From the NCBI GenBank assembly GCA_910587175.1, contig CAJULH010000017.1, positions 1 through 36,817 on the forward strand: 36,817 nucleotides of DNA, given 5' to 3'. The notes below the pieces were generated by a model. It worked only from the letters and a program-made list of their open reading frames with translations, was not told the origin of the DNA and did not search any database. The first letter of the stretch is position 1; each line of letters begins with the position of its first letter. The stretch is from Candidatus Gastranaerophilales bacterium (GTDB taxonomy: Bacteria; Cyanobacteriota; Vampirovibrionia; Gastranaerophilales; Gastranaerophilaceae). Positions 8,274 through 15,195 of this stretch are shown here, piece by piece. Position numbers and translations under genes: made by a program.

Positions 8274-9461
8274 ATGCCGGCAATTGTTCTTGTGGATTGT
8301 AATAATTTCTTTGTATCTTGCGAAGAGCTTTTTGACCCAAGCTTAAAGGGAAAACCCGTTTGTGTTTTAAGTAACAATGACGGTTGTGTTGTTGCGCGCT
8401 CAAACCCCGCAAAAGACCTTGGTATTACAATGGGTATGCCATATTTTATTGCAAAACAAAAATACAAAAACGCAATTTATTTATCAGGCAATCACGCAAG
8501 ATACAGGGAAATTTCAAAACGTATTATGCAAAAACTCTATGATTTTTCACCAAATGTCGAAATTTATTCAATAGATGAAGCCTTTATTGATATAACAGGA
8601 TGCGAAAGAACCCATAAAACTACCTATCTTGGAATTGCGCAAAAAATCCGCTCTTCTATAAAAGATGAAACCGGAATCGATGTTTCAATAGGACTTTCAA
8701 GCTCAAAAACCCTTGCAAAGCTGGCATCAGAAATTGCAAAGTCAAAAATCAGAAAAAAGACAGATATGTCAGGTGTTTTTGAAATAAATGTTGAGAATAT
8801 GGGAGATATTTTAAGGGAAACGTCTATAAATGAAATTTGGGGAATAGGACGTAATCTGGACAAAACCCTGAGACGCCATAATATACGAAGTGCGCTTGAT
8901 TTTATCAATCTTCCTGAAGATTTTTTAAAAAGAAATCTTGGAAAAAACGGGCTGGATTTGCAAAAAGAACTTTCGGGAATTTCCATAAACCCCGTAGTTT
9001 CAGAACCGTCAGCCCCAAAGAGCATTTCAAAAACCGCCTCCTTCAGGCATTTTACAGATGATAAAAGCATTATAAAAAATGCGCTGAATTACCATTGTCA
9101 TCAGGTTTGCACAAAATTAAGAAGCCAAAATTTAACTGCAAAGCTTTTGATTGTCATGCTCCGGACAAAAGATTTTAGAATTTACACAAATAAACTCTCG
9201 CTAAATGACCCTATAGAAAGCGAATTTGAAATAAACAAAGAAATATACAGGCTCTTTGAGGAAATTTATATAGATAATATCCTCTACCGCTCATCCGGGG
9301 TTATTTTATCCGGCATAGAAAAGAAAAAAGAGGAGCAATTAGGACTTTTTAATGCTGAGCAAAAAATAAAATCCAAAAAATTATCAAAAGCCTGGGATAA
9401 TATTGAAAAAAAATACGGTGCAGGAAGCCTTAAAATAGGCATGAACGAAGAGCGGGAATAA
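8274..9461 (+). CDS. umuC: Y-family DNA polymerase, UmuC type
   Basis: A translesion polymerase that copies damaged DNA with low fidelity. The 395 residues show the catalytic carboxylates D8 (VLVDCNNFF) and D101-E102 (YSIDEAF). The UmuC-specific NDGCVVARS (35-43) and the C-terminal AWDNIEKKYGAG separate it from DinB. A helix-hairpin-helix region, NEIWGIGRNLDKTLRRHNI, follows the palm. UmuC normally works with cleaved UmuD', and no umuD is adjacent. The start lies 30 bp after pheT and has no Shine-Dalgarno sequence, fitting a leaderless transcript from the palindromic promoter. Confidence 0.93.
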   Translation: MPAIVLVDCNNFFVSCEELFDPSLKGKPVCVLSNNDGCVVARSNPAKDLGITMGMPYFIAKQKYKNAIYLSGNHARYREISKRIMQKLYDFSPNVEIYSIDEAFIDITGCERTHKTTYLGIAQKIRSSIKDETGIDVSIGLSSSKTLAKLASEIAKSKIRKKTDMSGVFEINVENMGDILRETSINEIWGIGRNLDKTLRRHNIRSALDFINLPEDFLKRNLGKNGLDLQKELSGISINPVVSEPSAPKSISKTASFRHFTDDKSIIKNALNYHCHQVCTKLRSQNLTAKLLIVMLRTKDFRIYTNKLSLNDPIESEFEINKEIYRLFEEIYIDNILYRSSGVILSGIEKKKEEQLGLFNAEQKIKSKKLSKAWDNIEKKYGAGSLKIGMNEERE

Positions 9462-9525
9462 AATAAAATTATCTTTTCATAATGTTTGCGCAATTTTTGC
9501 CTCGCTCGTTGTTTATATATGATAT

Positions 9526-10440
9526 ATGAAAATTTCATCCATACCAACAAATACAGATACATTGACTTATAATACTAAAAAATCTGTCGGGGAAAATAAA
9601 TTTCCAACAGAAGATGGTGCATTGCTGCATAATGAATTAACAAGACTTGATTCTTTAGGAAGAATAGGCTTATTAAAAATAAAACAAAACCCAAAAAATT
9701 TTTTTATAGAAATAGACGGTTATGGCAAAGATGAAGCTTGGTCAAAACAAATGGCAGCCACCTCAAACGGTGCAGCCAGTATGATTTTAGATGGCAAATC
9801 TTTTTCAGATACAACCTCTTACATTGCACAAGAATATAAAAACTGGGCAAACGAACACATTGCAGATAAAGAAAAAGCAGCAAATATTGGAGAATTAAGA
9901 CTTAATGACGCCTCTGTCTTTTTAACTAGATACAGCAAAGAAAACAGATATGGCGCATATCTTGAAAAATACGAAAAGTTTTTAAAAGAAAAAAGCGTCC
10001 ACAGTATTAAACCACCAATAGAATATCCACAGGCAGCTACGGTACAGTTTGTTAGAGATGCAGGCGGAGGTGGCGGAAGTCTTATTCATCATCCACGGGG
10101 CATTACAAATTCATATAAATATTGTGATGAAATTTACAACAATTTAATTAATAACTATGTGGGTAGAAGTTTATCTAAAAAAGATGTAGAGCAAGTAAAT
10201 AAACAAATAGCTTCTCTGCACTGGCTTATGGCACATGGCACCTTTTGGAAGAGAGGCTCTGATGCAATTACAAATTCTCTTGTAAAAGCTTTATATGCTG
10301 CACTTGATTTTGAAACCTGCCCTGCAAAATCAGGCATAAGTTTCGATTTAGAAGCATTTTACACAGAACACAAAGATTTTATTAAAAAATACACACAATT
10401 ATATTCAAATGCACCCAAATATATTAAATTTGCAAAATAA
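9526..10440 (+). CDS. Hypothetical protein with Gly-rich loop and HWLMAH/RGS motif
   Basis: I do not recognise this 304-residue protein. It has no signal peptide or membrane segment. Visible features are a Ser/Thr/Asn-rich N-terminus (1-25), a charged helical middle (60-160), a glycine run (180-184) leading to SLIHHPRG, and a conserved-looking C-terminal block. That block has H232-W233, H237 and R243-G244-S245 (LHWLMAHGTFWKRGSDAI), then KSGISFDLEAF (268-278). The His/Arg/Ser spacing looks like an enzyme site, and I associate such blocks loosely with secreted effector-type proteins, but I cannot name a family. TATATA at 9514-9519 ends 6 nt before the ATG, and there is no Shine-Dalgarno sequence. 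Confidence 0.75.
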   Translation: MKISSIPTNTDTLTYNTKKSVGENKFPTEDGALLHNELTRLDSLGRIGLLKIKQNPKNFFIEIDGYGKDEAWSKQMAATSNGAASMILDGKSFSDTTSYIAQEYKNWANEHIADKEKAANIGELRLNDASVFLTRYSKENRYGAYLEKYEKFLKEKSVHSIKPPIEYPQAATVQFVRDAGGGGGSLIHHPRGITNSYKYCDEIYNNLINNYVGRSLSKKDVEQVNKQIASLHWLMAHGTFWKRGSDAITNSLVKALYAALDFETCPAKSGISFDLEAFYTEHKDFIKKYTQLYSNAPKYIKFAK

Positions 10441-10443
10441 AGT

Positions 10444-11709
10444 TTAACGCTCTTTAGCCGCAATTTTTGAGCGCTCTATTTCATTTCGAAGCATATTTTT
10501 TGCGAAATTTAACTGGGAGTCATTATTTTTTTCAAAATCATCTTTTGTAATCTCAACAAAATAATTCGGTTCGATTCCCTTTTTATTAATATCGTTGCCA
10601 TTTGGTGTCAGATACCTTGCAATGGTAAGATTCATGCCCATATTGTTTGGCATATCATAAACCTTTTGCACAACACCTTTTCCAAAGGTTTTTGTACCCA
10701 CAATCATTGCCCTACCATTATCTTTAAGCGCAGCAGATACAATTTCGCTGGCGCTTGCCGATTCCCCGTCAACCAAAACTATCAAAGGCTTATCGTATGT
10801 ATATTCTTTTTCTTCTGCGGTATATGAGCTGTTGTGTCCGCCTCTGCCTATCACTTTTACAATTTTTCCCTCATCCAGAAACATATTTGCAACAAAAACA
10901 GCATTCTGGAAAAGCCCGCCGGTATTCCCCCTTAAATCAAGAATAAGCGCATTGGTATCCTTTACTTTGTTCATCGCATCTATAAATTCCACAGGTCCTT
11001 CAGAACTGATAAAGCTTACAATCCTTATATAGCCTATCTCTTTATCCATAATCTCTGATTCTACTGTTTTAATTTTTATCTCGGCGCGCTTGATTTTCTT
11101 TGAAATCCTTTTGTTTTCTCTTAAAATCTCAAGGTCGACAAAACTGTTCAAATTGCCCTTAATATAGCTTGCAGTCTGAAATATATTATCCCCTTTTACA
11201 TCATTTCCGTTTATTTTTAATATCATATCACCGGGCTTTACCCCGCCAAGGTCGGCAGGAGCGCCTTTTATAACATTTACAACATAAATTTTGCCTGAAA
11301 CTGAGGCTATATTTATTCCTATGCCATAAATTTTAGAATCAATTGAATTATTTTGCTCCCTGAATTCATCCGAACTCAAAAATTTTGAATACGGGTCATT
11401 CAAACTTGCAAGCATGGAATTAATTGCAACATATGCGTCTTCTTCGGTTTTAATTTTACTTAGATATCTTTTTTTCCAATGAGACCAGTTTTGTTCATTT
11501 AATTCATTATCCCAGTAATTTTTCTTTACCAAATTCCACGTTTCAAGAAAAAGCTCTTTCGGGGTTAATACAGCCTCTTTATCAGGCATTTGATACAAAG
11601 GCAATGTTGCGCTGTCTTCCTGTACTGCTATATTTACAAAAAATACAAGCACAAAAAGAACCAAAAGACATAAGGTCTTAATTGTAAACTGTTTTATATT
11701 ATATTTCAT
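10444..11709 (-). CDS. ctpA: S41-family C-terminal processing protease (paralogue 1)
   Basis: A 421-residue periplasmic Ser-Lys protease. The N-terminal hydrophobic segment (about 9-29) has no clear cleavage site, so it is probably membrane-anchored. A PDZ domain lies at about 125-200 (GVKPGDMILKINGNDV). The catalytic domain has Ser319 in GESASASEI and Lys344 in TFGKGVVQ; the 25-residue spacing is typical of the family. It starts 15 bp after the response regulator gene and is very likely its operon partner. It shares many blocks with the protease at 19223-20449, for example YLTPNG-DINKKGIEP. Substrate unknown. Confidence 0.92.
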   Translation of the reverse strand: MKYNIKQFTIKTLCLLVLFVLVFFVNIAVQEDSATLPLYQMPDKEAVLTPKELFLETWNLVKKNYWDNELNEQNWSHWKKRYLSKIKTEEDAYVAINSMLASLNDPYSKFLSSDEFREQNNSIDSKIYGIGINIASVSGKIYVVNVIKGAPADLGGVKPGDMILKINGNDVKGDNIFQTASYIKGNLNSFVDLEILRENKRISKKIKRAEIKIKTVESEIMDKEIGYIRIVSFISSEGPVEFIDAMNKVKDTNALILDLRGNTGGLFQNAVFVANMFLDEGKIVKVIGRGGHNSSYTAEEKEYTYDKPLIVLVDGESASASEIVSAALKDNGRAMIVGTKTFGKGVVQKVYDMPNNMGMNLTIARYLTPNGNDINKKGIEPNYFVEITKDDFEKNNDSQLNFAKNMLRNEIERSKIAAKER

Positions 11710-11724
11710 CTCGATTATTCTTTT

Positions 11725-12450
11725 TTATTTAGCCGTATTCATCTTAACCCCTGTCGGGATTAATCTGTACCCGCCGCCGTATATAGTTTCAATGTATTTA
11801 TTTTTTTCTGTTGAAATTTTATCAAGTTTTGACCTCAGGTGTCTGATATGCACCCTGATTGTATCTACATCCTCGTTATCACTATAGCCCCAAACTTCCT
11901 TTAGAAGCGTTTTAGATGAAACCATGGAATTATTGTGCTGCATAAGGCAGTTTAAAATATCAAACTCAATGGGGGTTATTTTAATTTCCTTATCCAGAAT
12001 TCTTACAGTATAGCTTTCAGGAATGAGTGTAATATCCCCAAGGGTTAAAACTTCTTTGTATCTTAAAGATTCAGGGGCAAGGCGGCTTCTGTTTAAAAGC
12101 GCCAGGACTCTTGCTTTCAATTCTTCGATTTCAAACGGCTTTGTCAGATAATCATCCACACCTGAATTAAAGCCTTTCAGTTTATCATCAAGCTCGCCCA
12201 GTGCTGTAAGCATTATTATGGGAATATCTTTTGTAATATCGGTCTGGCGGATTTTAAGGGCAATAGAATACCCGTCCACTTCGGGCATCATGACATCTAA
12301 AATAACCAAATCCGGCATTTCCTGCTTTATAAGCTGAAAACCCTTAACCGGGTCTAAAGATGTTTTACAAATATAACCGGTTAATTCAAGATTAACCTTT
12401 ATAAGTTCTAAAATTGCAGCATCATCATCTATTACAAGAATTTTTTTCAT
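11725..12450 (-). CDS. OmpR/PhoB-family response regulator
   Basis: A 241-residue two-component regulator. The receiver domain has acidic residues D8-D10, phosphoacceptor D52 (VILDVMMPEVDG), T82 and K104. A winged-helix DNA-binding domain follows (about 140-235), with VDTIRVHIRHLRSKLD as recognition region and YIETIYGGGYRL as the wing. The DNA-binding half resembles cyanobacterial regulators such as RpaB and its relatives. No histidine kinase is adjacent. The S41 protease 15 bp downstream suggests that envelope proteolysis is part of its regulon or output. Confidence 0.93.
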   Translation of the reverse strand: MKKILVIDDDAAILELIKVNLELTGYICKTSLDPVKGFQLIKQEMPDLVILDVMMPEVDGYSIALKIRQTDITKDIPIIMLTALGELDDKLKGFNSGVDDYLTKPFEIEELKARVLALLNRSRLAPESLRYKEVLTLGDITLIPESYTVRILDKEIKITPIEFDILNCLMQHNNSMVSSKTLLKEVWGYSDNEDVDTIRVHIRHLRSKLDKISTEKNKYIETIYGGGYRLIPTGVKMNTAK

Positions 12451-12456
12451 ACAGCA

Positions 12457-12462
12457 ATTTTA
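12457..12462 (-). promoter_or_regulatory. -10 box of the response regulator gene
   Basis: On the minus strand TAAAAT ends exactly 6 nt before the ATG, in the same geometry as several other starts here. No convincing -35 box is seen. Confidence 0.4.
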
Positions 12463-12508
12463 TAATAAAAACATACCCTTGAGATGTACGCAAAATAAAA
12501 TTTTAAAA

Positions 12509-12524
12509 AATATTAATTAATATT
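12509..12524. promoter_or_regulatory. 16-bp AT palindrome in divergent control region
   Basis: AATATTAATTAATATT is a perfect palindrome about midway between the response regulator and speD starts. It may be an operator for either gene. In DNA this AT-rich it could also arise by chance. Confidence 0.3.
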
Positions 12525-12573
12525 AATTTCAAACTAGCAACTTTTGACACTTTAATGTTTTTTGCATATAGTG

Positions 12574-12579
12574 TATAAT
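12574..12579 (+). promoter_or_regulatory. -10 box of speD
   Basis: A consensus TATAAT about 55 bp before the speD start. TTTAAT lies 17 bp upstream as a weak -35; the TTGACA at 12544-12549 is too far away (24 bp). Confidence 0.5.
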
Positions 12580-12633
12580 GTTTAGAAATTTAAAGTGTAC
12601 AGTAAACAAGATTCTTTTTAGGAGGATTATGAA

Positions 12634-13086
12634 TTGGCGATAACAACACCTATAGGACTAACCGAAGATTTCAGATTAAACCATTCCAAATATTTGGGAC
12701 GCCACGTATTGGCTGAATTTTTTGAATGCGACCCCAATGTTTTAAATAACCCCACACTTGTTGAACAATATATGCTTGAAGCTGCCCTTGAATGCGGAGC
12801 AACAGTGGTTCAAAAATGTTTCCACCTTTTTAATCCGCATGGAGTTTCAGGAGTTGTAATAATATCAGAAAGTCATCTTGCAATTCACACTTGGCCTGAA
12901 TTGGGATATGCTGCAGTTGATTTATTTACATGTGGCGAACAGTGTGACCCGAAAGTTGCGTATGAATTTTTAAAACAGCGTTTCAATTCAAAAGATGCTT
13001 CATATTCGCAATTAAACAGAGGCATTCTGGATGATAAGAATCTTTCTGTTGAACACACTCCTTTTTATGTAAGCACTCAGGCTTAA
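12634..13086 (+). CDS. speD: S-adenosylmethionine decarboxylase proenzyme
   Basis: SpeD decarboxylates S-adenosylmethionine to supply aminopropyl groups for spermidine synthesis. The 150-residue proenzyme self-cleaves between E79 and S80 (SESHLAIHTWPE); S80 becomes the pyruvoyl cofactor. H85 and C100 (DLFTCGEQ) match the processing and catalytic residues of the prokaryotic family. The start is TTG, 8 nt after a perfect AGGAGG (12620-12625). The only nearby ATG (12629) is out of frame and encodes four codons before a stop. No speE is adjacent. Confidence 0.95.
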   Translation: MAITTPIGLTEDFRLNHSKYLGRHVLAEFFECDPNVLNNPTLVEQYMLEAALECGATVVQKCFHLFNPHGVSGVVIISESHLAIHTWPELGYAAVDLFTCGEQCDPKVAYEFLKQRFNSKDASYSQLNRGILDDKNLSVEHTPFYVSTQA

Positions 13087-13111
13087 AAAATAAGAAAGCA
13101 TAATAAAACCT

Positions 13112-13139
13112 TTGTATCAGGATATTTATATGCTAAGAT
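13112..13139 (+). promoter_or_regulatory. Promoter of rimI-bioY
   Basis: TTGTAT (13112-13117), a 16-bp spacer and TAAGAT (13134-13139) with an upstream TG (TGCTAAGAT). The -10 ends 6 nt before the rimI ATG, predicting a leaderless message. Confidence 0.5.
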
Positions 13140-13145
13140 TTTGCT

Positions 13146-13670
13146 ATGCCTACATTTAAAATTGAAAAAATGTGTTTAGCACATCTCAATGACGTGATGG
13201 AAATTGAAGCAAAATGCTACGGAGAACACCACTGGAGCAGAGAATCCTTTGTAAATGAAATTGATAATTCAATTTCGCAGTATCTTTGTGCTGTAAACGA
13301 AGAGAACAGATGCGTTGGATATCTTGGAATGTGGAAGATATTTGATGAAGCACACGTTACAAATCTTGCCGTACATCCTCTGTTTCAAAAACAAGGCATA
13401 GGACATTTTTTAATCATAAAATCACTTGAAAAATGCTACGAAGAAAAAATAAAATTTATCACCCTTGAAGTGCGCGAATCAAACGAAAAAGCCCGGAGGA
13501 TTTATGAAAGATTCGGGTTTAAATCTTTGGGAAAAAGAAAACACTATTACCAGGATAACGGCGAAGATGCAATTATAATGTGGACAGAAAACATTTTCAG
13601 CGAAAAATACAAAAAACTTTTTGATGAAAATAAAAAATATTTAGACGAAATATTAAAACAGGCAAAATGA
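13146..13670 (+). CDS. rimI: Ribosomal-protein-alanine N-acetyltransferase (GNAT)
   Basis: A GNAT-fold enzyme expected to acetylate the N-terminus of ribosomal protein S18 with acetyl-CoA. The 174 residues show the acetyl-CoA loop QKQGIG (81-86), LEVRESNEKARRIYERFGF (108-126) with its catalytic-type Glu and Tyr, and RKHYYQDNGEDAIIM, all typical of RimI. It has about 20 extra charged residues at the C-terminus. No Shine-Dalgarno sequence precedes it. bioY starts in its last codons (ATGA overlap). Other GNAT substrates remain possible. Confidence 0.85.
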   Translation: MPTFKIEKMCLAHLNDVMEIEAKCYGEHHWSRESFVNEIDNSISQYLCAVNEENRCVGYLGMWKIFDEAHVTNLAVHPLFQKQGIGHFLIIKSLEKCYEEKIKFITLEVRESNEKARRIYERFGFKSLGKRKHYYQDNGEDAIIMWTENIFSEKYKKLFDENKKYLDEILKQAK

Positions 13671-14401
13671 ACAAAAGAATTAAGGGCGAATTTGATGAAA
13701 TAATATACAAAGGCGAAAAAACGCCTTTCAGCCTTGGCACGCTTACTGTTGTGGGTTTATGTCTTTTGCTTTTAATTATTGCCACCTTTACCCAGCTAAA
13801 CCTTGCGCACTACTGGTTTACGCCTGACGGGGACGCGTTTTTTGGCATAAAAAAATATCAGTACATTCCGCAAATTCCGCTAGTTCTTTTTATAGCGGCG
13901 ATTTTGGGCGCCAGATTTGGTATTTTGGTTATAATTTTATACCTTATAACAGGTTTTTTTATCTGGCCTGTTTTTGCACTGGGCGGCGGCTTAGGGTACG
14001 TTAAGAGCTATTTTTTCGGATACATTTTAGGATATTTCTTTGCGATGGTATTTGCAAGCAGGGTGCTTTTTTACGACAAATTCTCCTATAAAAGTATTGC
14101 CTATGCATCAGTTGTCGGGGTACTGTCAATTCATTTTTGCGGAGTGCTCTATACAGGGATTTTAGGCGTATTTCACCTTGTGAATTTTTCCTTCATAAAA
14201 GAGGTTCTCTCCACGCTTAGCGGGGATAAGATAATTTACGACGTTGTGTTTTCTTTCATATTTATTTCAGCATCAATCCCTGTAAAACAATTTTTGTGGC
14301 TGCCTATGAAAAATTATTCAAAACCAAAAAGAGACGCAAGAACAACACGCGAAGCGCGCGAAATGCGCCGGATAGAGCGTGAAAAAGCAGCAGGGGTATA
14401 G
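13667..14401 (+). CDS. bioY: BioY-family biotin transporter S component
   Basis: An integral membrane protein of 244 residues with about six hydrophobic segments between 24 and 215. The BioY block LGARFGILVIILYLITGFF and the VFALGGGLGYV that follows (about 80-110) form the substrate-binding core. BioY captures biotin for an ECF transporter; no energy-coupling genes are seen here. The N-terminal cytoplasmic lead (1-23) and the basic tail (218-244) are longer than in compact BioY proteins. It overlaps rimI by 4 bp, so the two are co-translated, though their functions are unrelated. Confidence 0.85.
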   Translation: MNKRIKGEFDEIIYKGEKTPFSLGTLTVVGLCLLLLIIATFTQLNLAHYWFTPDGDAFFGIKKYQYIPQIPLVLFIAAILGARFGILVIILYLITGFFIWPVFALGGGLGYVKSYFFGYILGYFFAMVFASRVLFYDKFSYKSIAYASVVGVLSIHFCGVLYTGILGVFHLVNFSFIKEVLSTLSGDKIIYDVVFSFIFISASIPVKQFLWLPMKNYSKPKRDARTTREAREMRRIEREKAAGV

Positions 14402-14519
14402 TTTTCCTGCCCATATGCTTGTATGAGACCGTTAAAGAGGCTTGTTCACCGAAGGAAGTTAAGTAGGCACAGTTATCATAGACGGGACCGTGTCTCATAC
14501 AAGCATATGGGCAGGAAAA
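14402..14519. repeat. 118-bp element with 28-bp perfect inverted arms
   Basis: Positions 14402-14429 and 14492-14519 are perfect reverse complements, 28 of 28. They flank a 62-nt centre and start directly after the bioY stop. The element ends 10 bp before the stop of the convergent MerR-like gene. The centre can form a smaller hairpin (CTTgTTC...GAAgttAAG, 14441-14462), and CCGT (14429-14432) can pair with ACGG (14482-14485). The arms are less AT-rich than nearby intergenic DNA. It could be a structured RNA, a small non-autonomous mobile repeat, or a large bidirectional terminator. No clear target duplication flanks it. Confidence 0.85.
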
Positions 14520-14529
14520 ACCAATATAC

Positions 14530-14940
14530 TTACTTCTTCTTTCTTGCTTTGTTTCTGTTGGCAGAATAAATTCTTTTAGTGTAAAATTCTATGATTTCAT
14601 TCAGGTAAAGCTCCGGGTCTCTGCCTTTATATTTTTCAAATTCAATGAGGGTTTTGATTGTCATTAATGGAATGCTAAATTTTACAAGTTTTTGTATTTT
14701 AATCAAAAATACAATATCGTTATAACTGTAAATTCTAAAGTTTTGTGAATTTCTTTTAACTTTAATTAAACCCAAATTATCTATGCGTTGGACTGATGAA
14801 TGTGATGATACCTTTAAAATACTCATAACATCTTTCACCGCAAATATTGGTTCATTCGGTGTTTTTGCAGCATTTTCGTATTTTATTTTCAGCTCTCTGT
14901 TCATATTAAAATTATTTATCAGCATACTAAAGATATTCAA
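14530..14940 (-). CDS. MerR-like helix-turn-helix regulator
   Basis: A 136-residue protein. Its central part reads as a MerR-type winged helix: IFAVKDVMSILKVSSHSSVQRIDNLG, then FRIYSYNDIVFLIKIQKL (residues about 32-86), with a helical segment and a lysine-rich C-terminus. There is no ligand-binding domain of the usual MerR type. The longest frame starts with TTG; ATG codons at 14925 and 14904 are equally plausible, and none has a Shine-Dalgarno sequence. Target genes unknown. Confidence 0.7.
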   Translation of the reverse strand: MNIFSMLINNFNMNRELKIKYENAAKTPNEPIFAVKDVMSILKVSSHSSVQRIDNLGLIKVKRNSQNFRIYSYNDIVFLIKIQKLVKFSIPLMTIKTLIEFEKYKGRDPELYLNEIIEFYTKRIYSANRNKARKKK

Positions 14941-14979
14941 TTCCCTATAGATTTACTTAACTTTTTAATTGTCAAGTAC

Positions 14980-15008
14980 TTGAATTTTTTCCATACATAC
15001 TATATAAT
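14980..15008 (+). promoter_or_regulatory. Promoter for the dehydrogenase leader
   Basis: TTGAAT (14980-14985), exactly 17 bp, then TATAAT (15003-15008). Transcription would start near 15015, giving a ~180-nt leader before the ATG at 15196. Confidence 0.6.
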
Positions 15009-15011
15009 ATA

Positions 15012-15163
15012 AGTATAGTTTTTCCCAAACTATACTCACCCTTTTTGACCTTTACAAAAGTAAACCCCATTTTCCTGTATAAAAATATACAGCAAAATCT
15101 TGCAAAAAGAAGGGTTCTTTTGTAGAATAATCCCCCATTGGTTCGCCCTTTTGGGGGATTATT
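15012..15163 (+). ncRNA. Hairpin-rich leader RNA (five successive stem-loops)
   Basis: Five hairpins follow the promoter: 15012-15036 (10-bp perfect stem, 5-nt loop), 15051-15064 (TTTAC/GTAAA), 15075-15092 (CTGTATA/TATACAG, AAAA loop), 15102-15121 (CAAAA-GAA/TTCTTTTG, GGG loop), and 15126-15163 (AATAATCCCCC/GGGGGATTATT). The last ends 32 nt before the dehydrogenase start. ACCCTT near 15038 could also pair with AAGGGT near 15110, giving an alternative fold. I know no riboswitch class that fits. It may be an attenuator, a cis-regulatory leader or a separate small RNA. Confidence 0.5.
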
Positions 15164-15195
15164 TCTGCCATCATATGTTTTAAACATTAGATATT

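Noticed and set aside
12544..12549. TTGACA as -35 box for speD
   Set aside because: It lies 24 bp from the TATAAT, too far for a standard promoter.
14430..14491. Resemblance of the loop (GAAGGAAGTTAAG) to 5S rRNA or SRP RNA segments
   Set aside because: The match is short, the rest of either RNA's conserved core is missing, and a 28-bp perfect closing stem fits neither.
15140..15147. GGTTCG resembling a tRNA T-arm
   Set aside because: It lies in the loop of a hairpin with no acceptor, D or anticodon arms around it.
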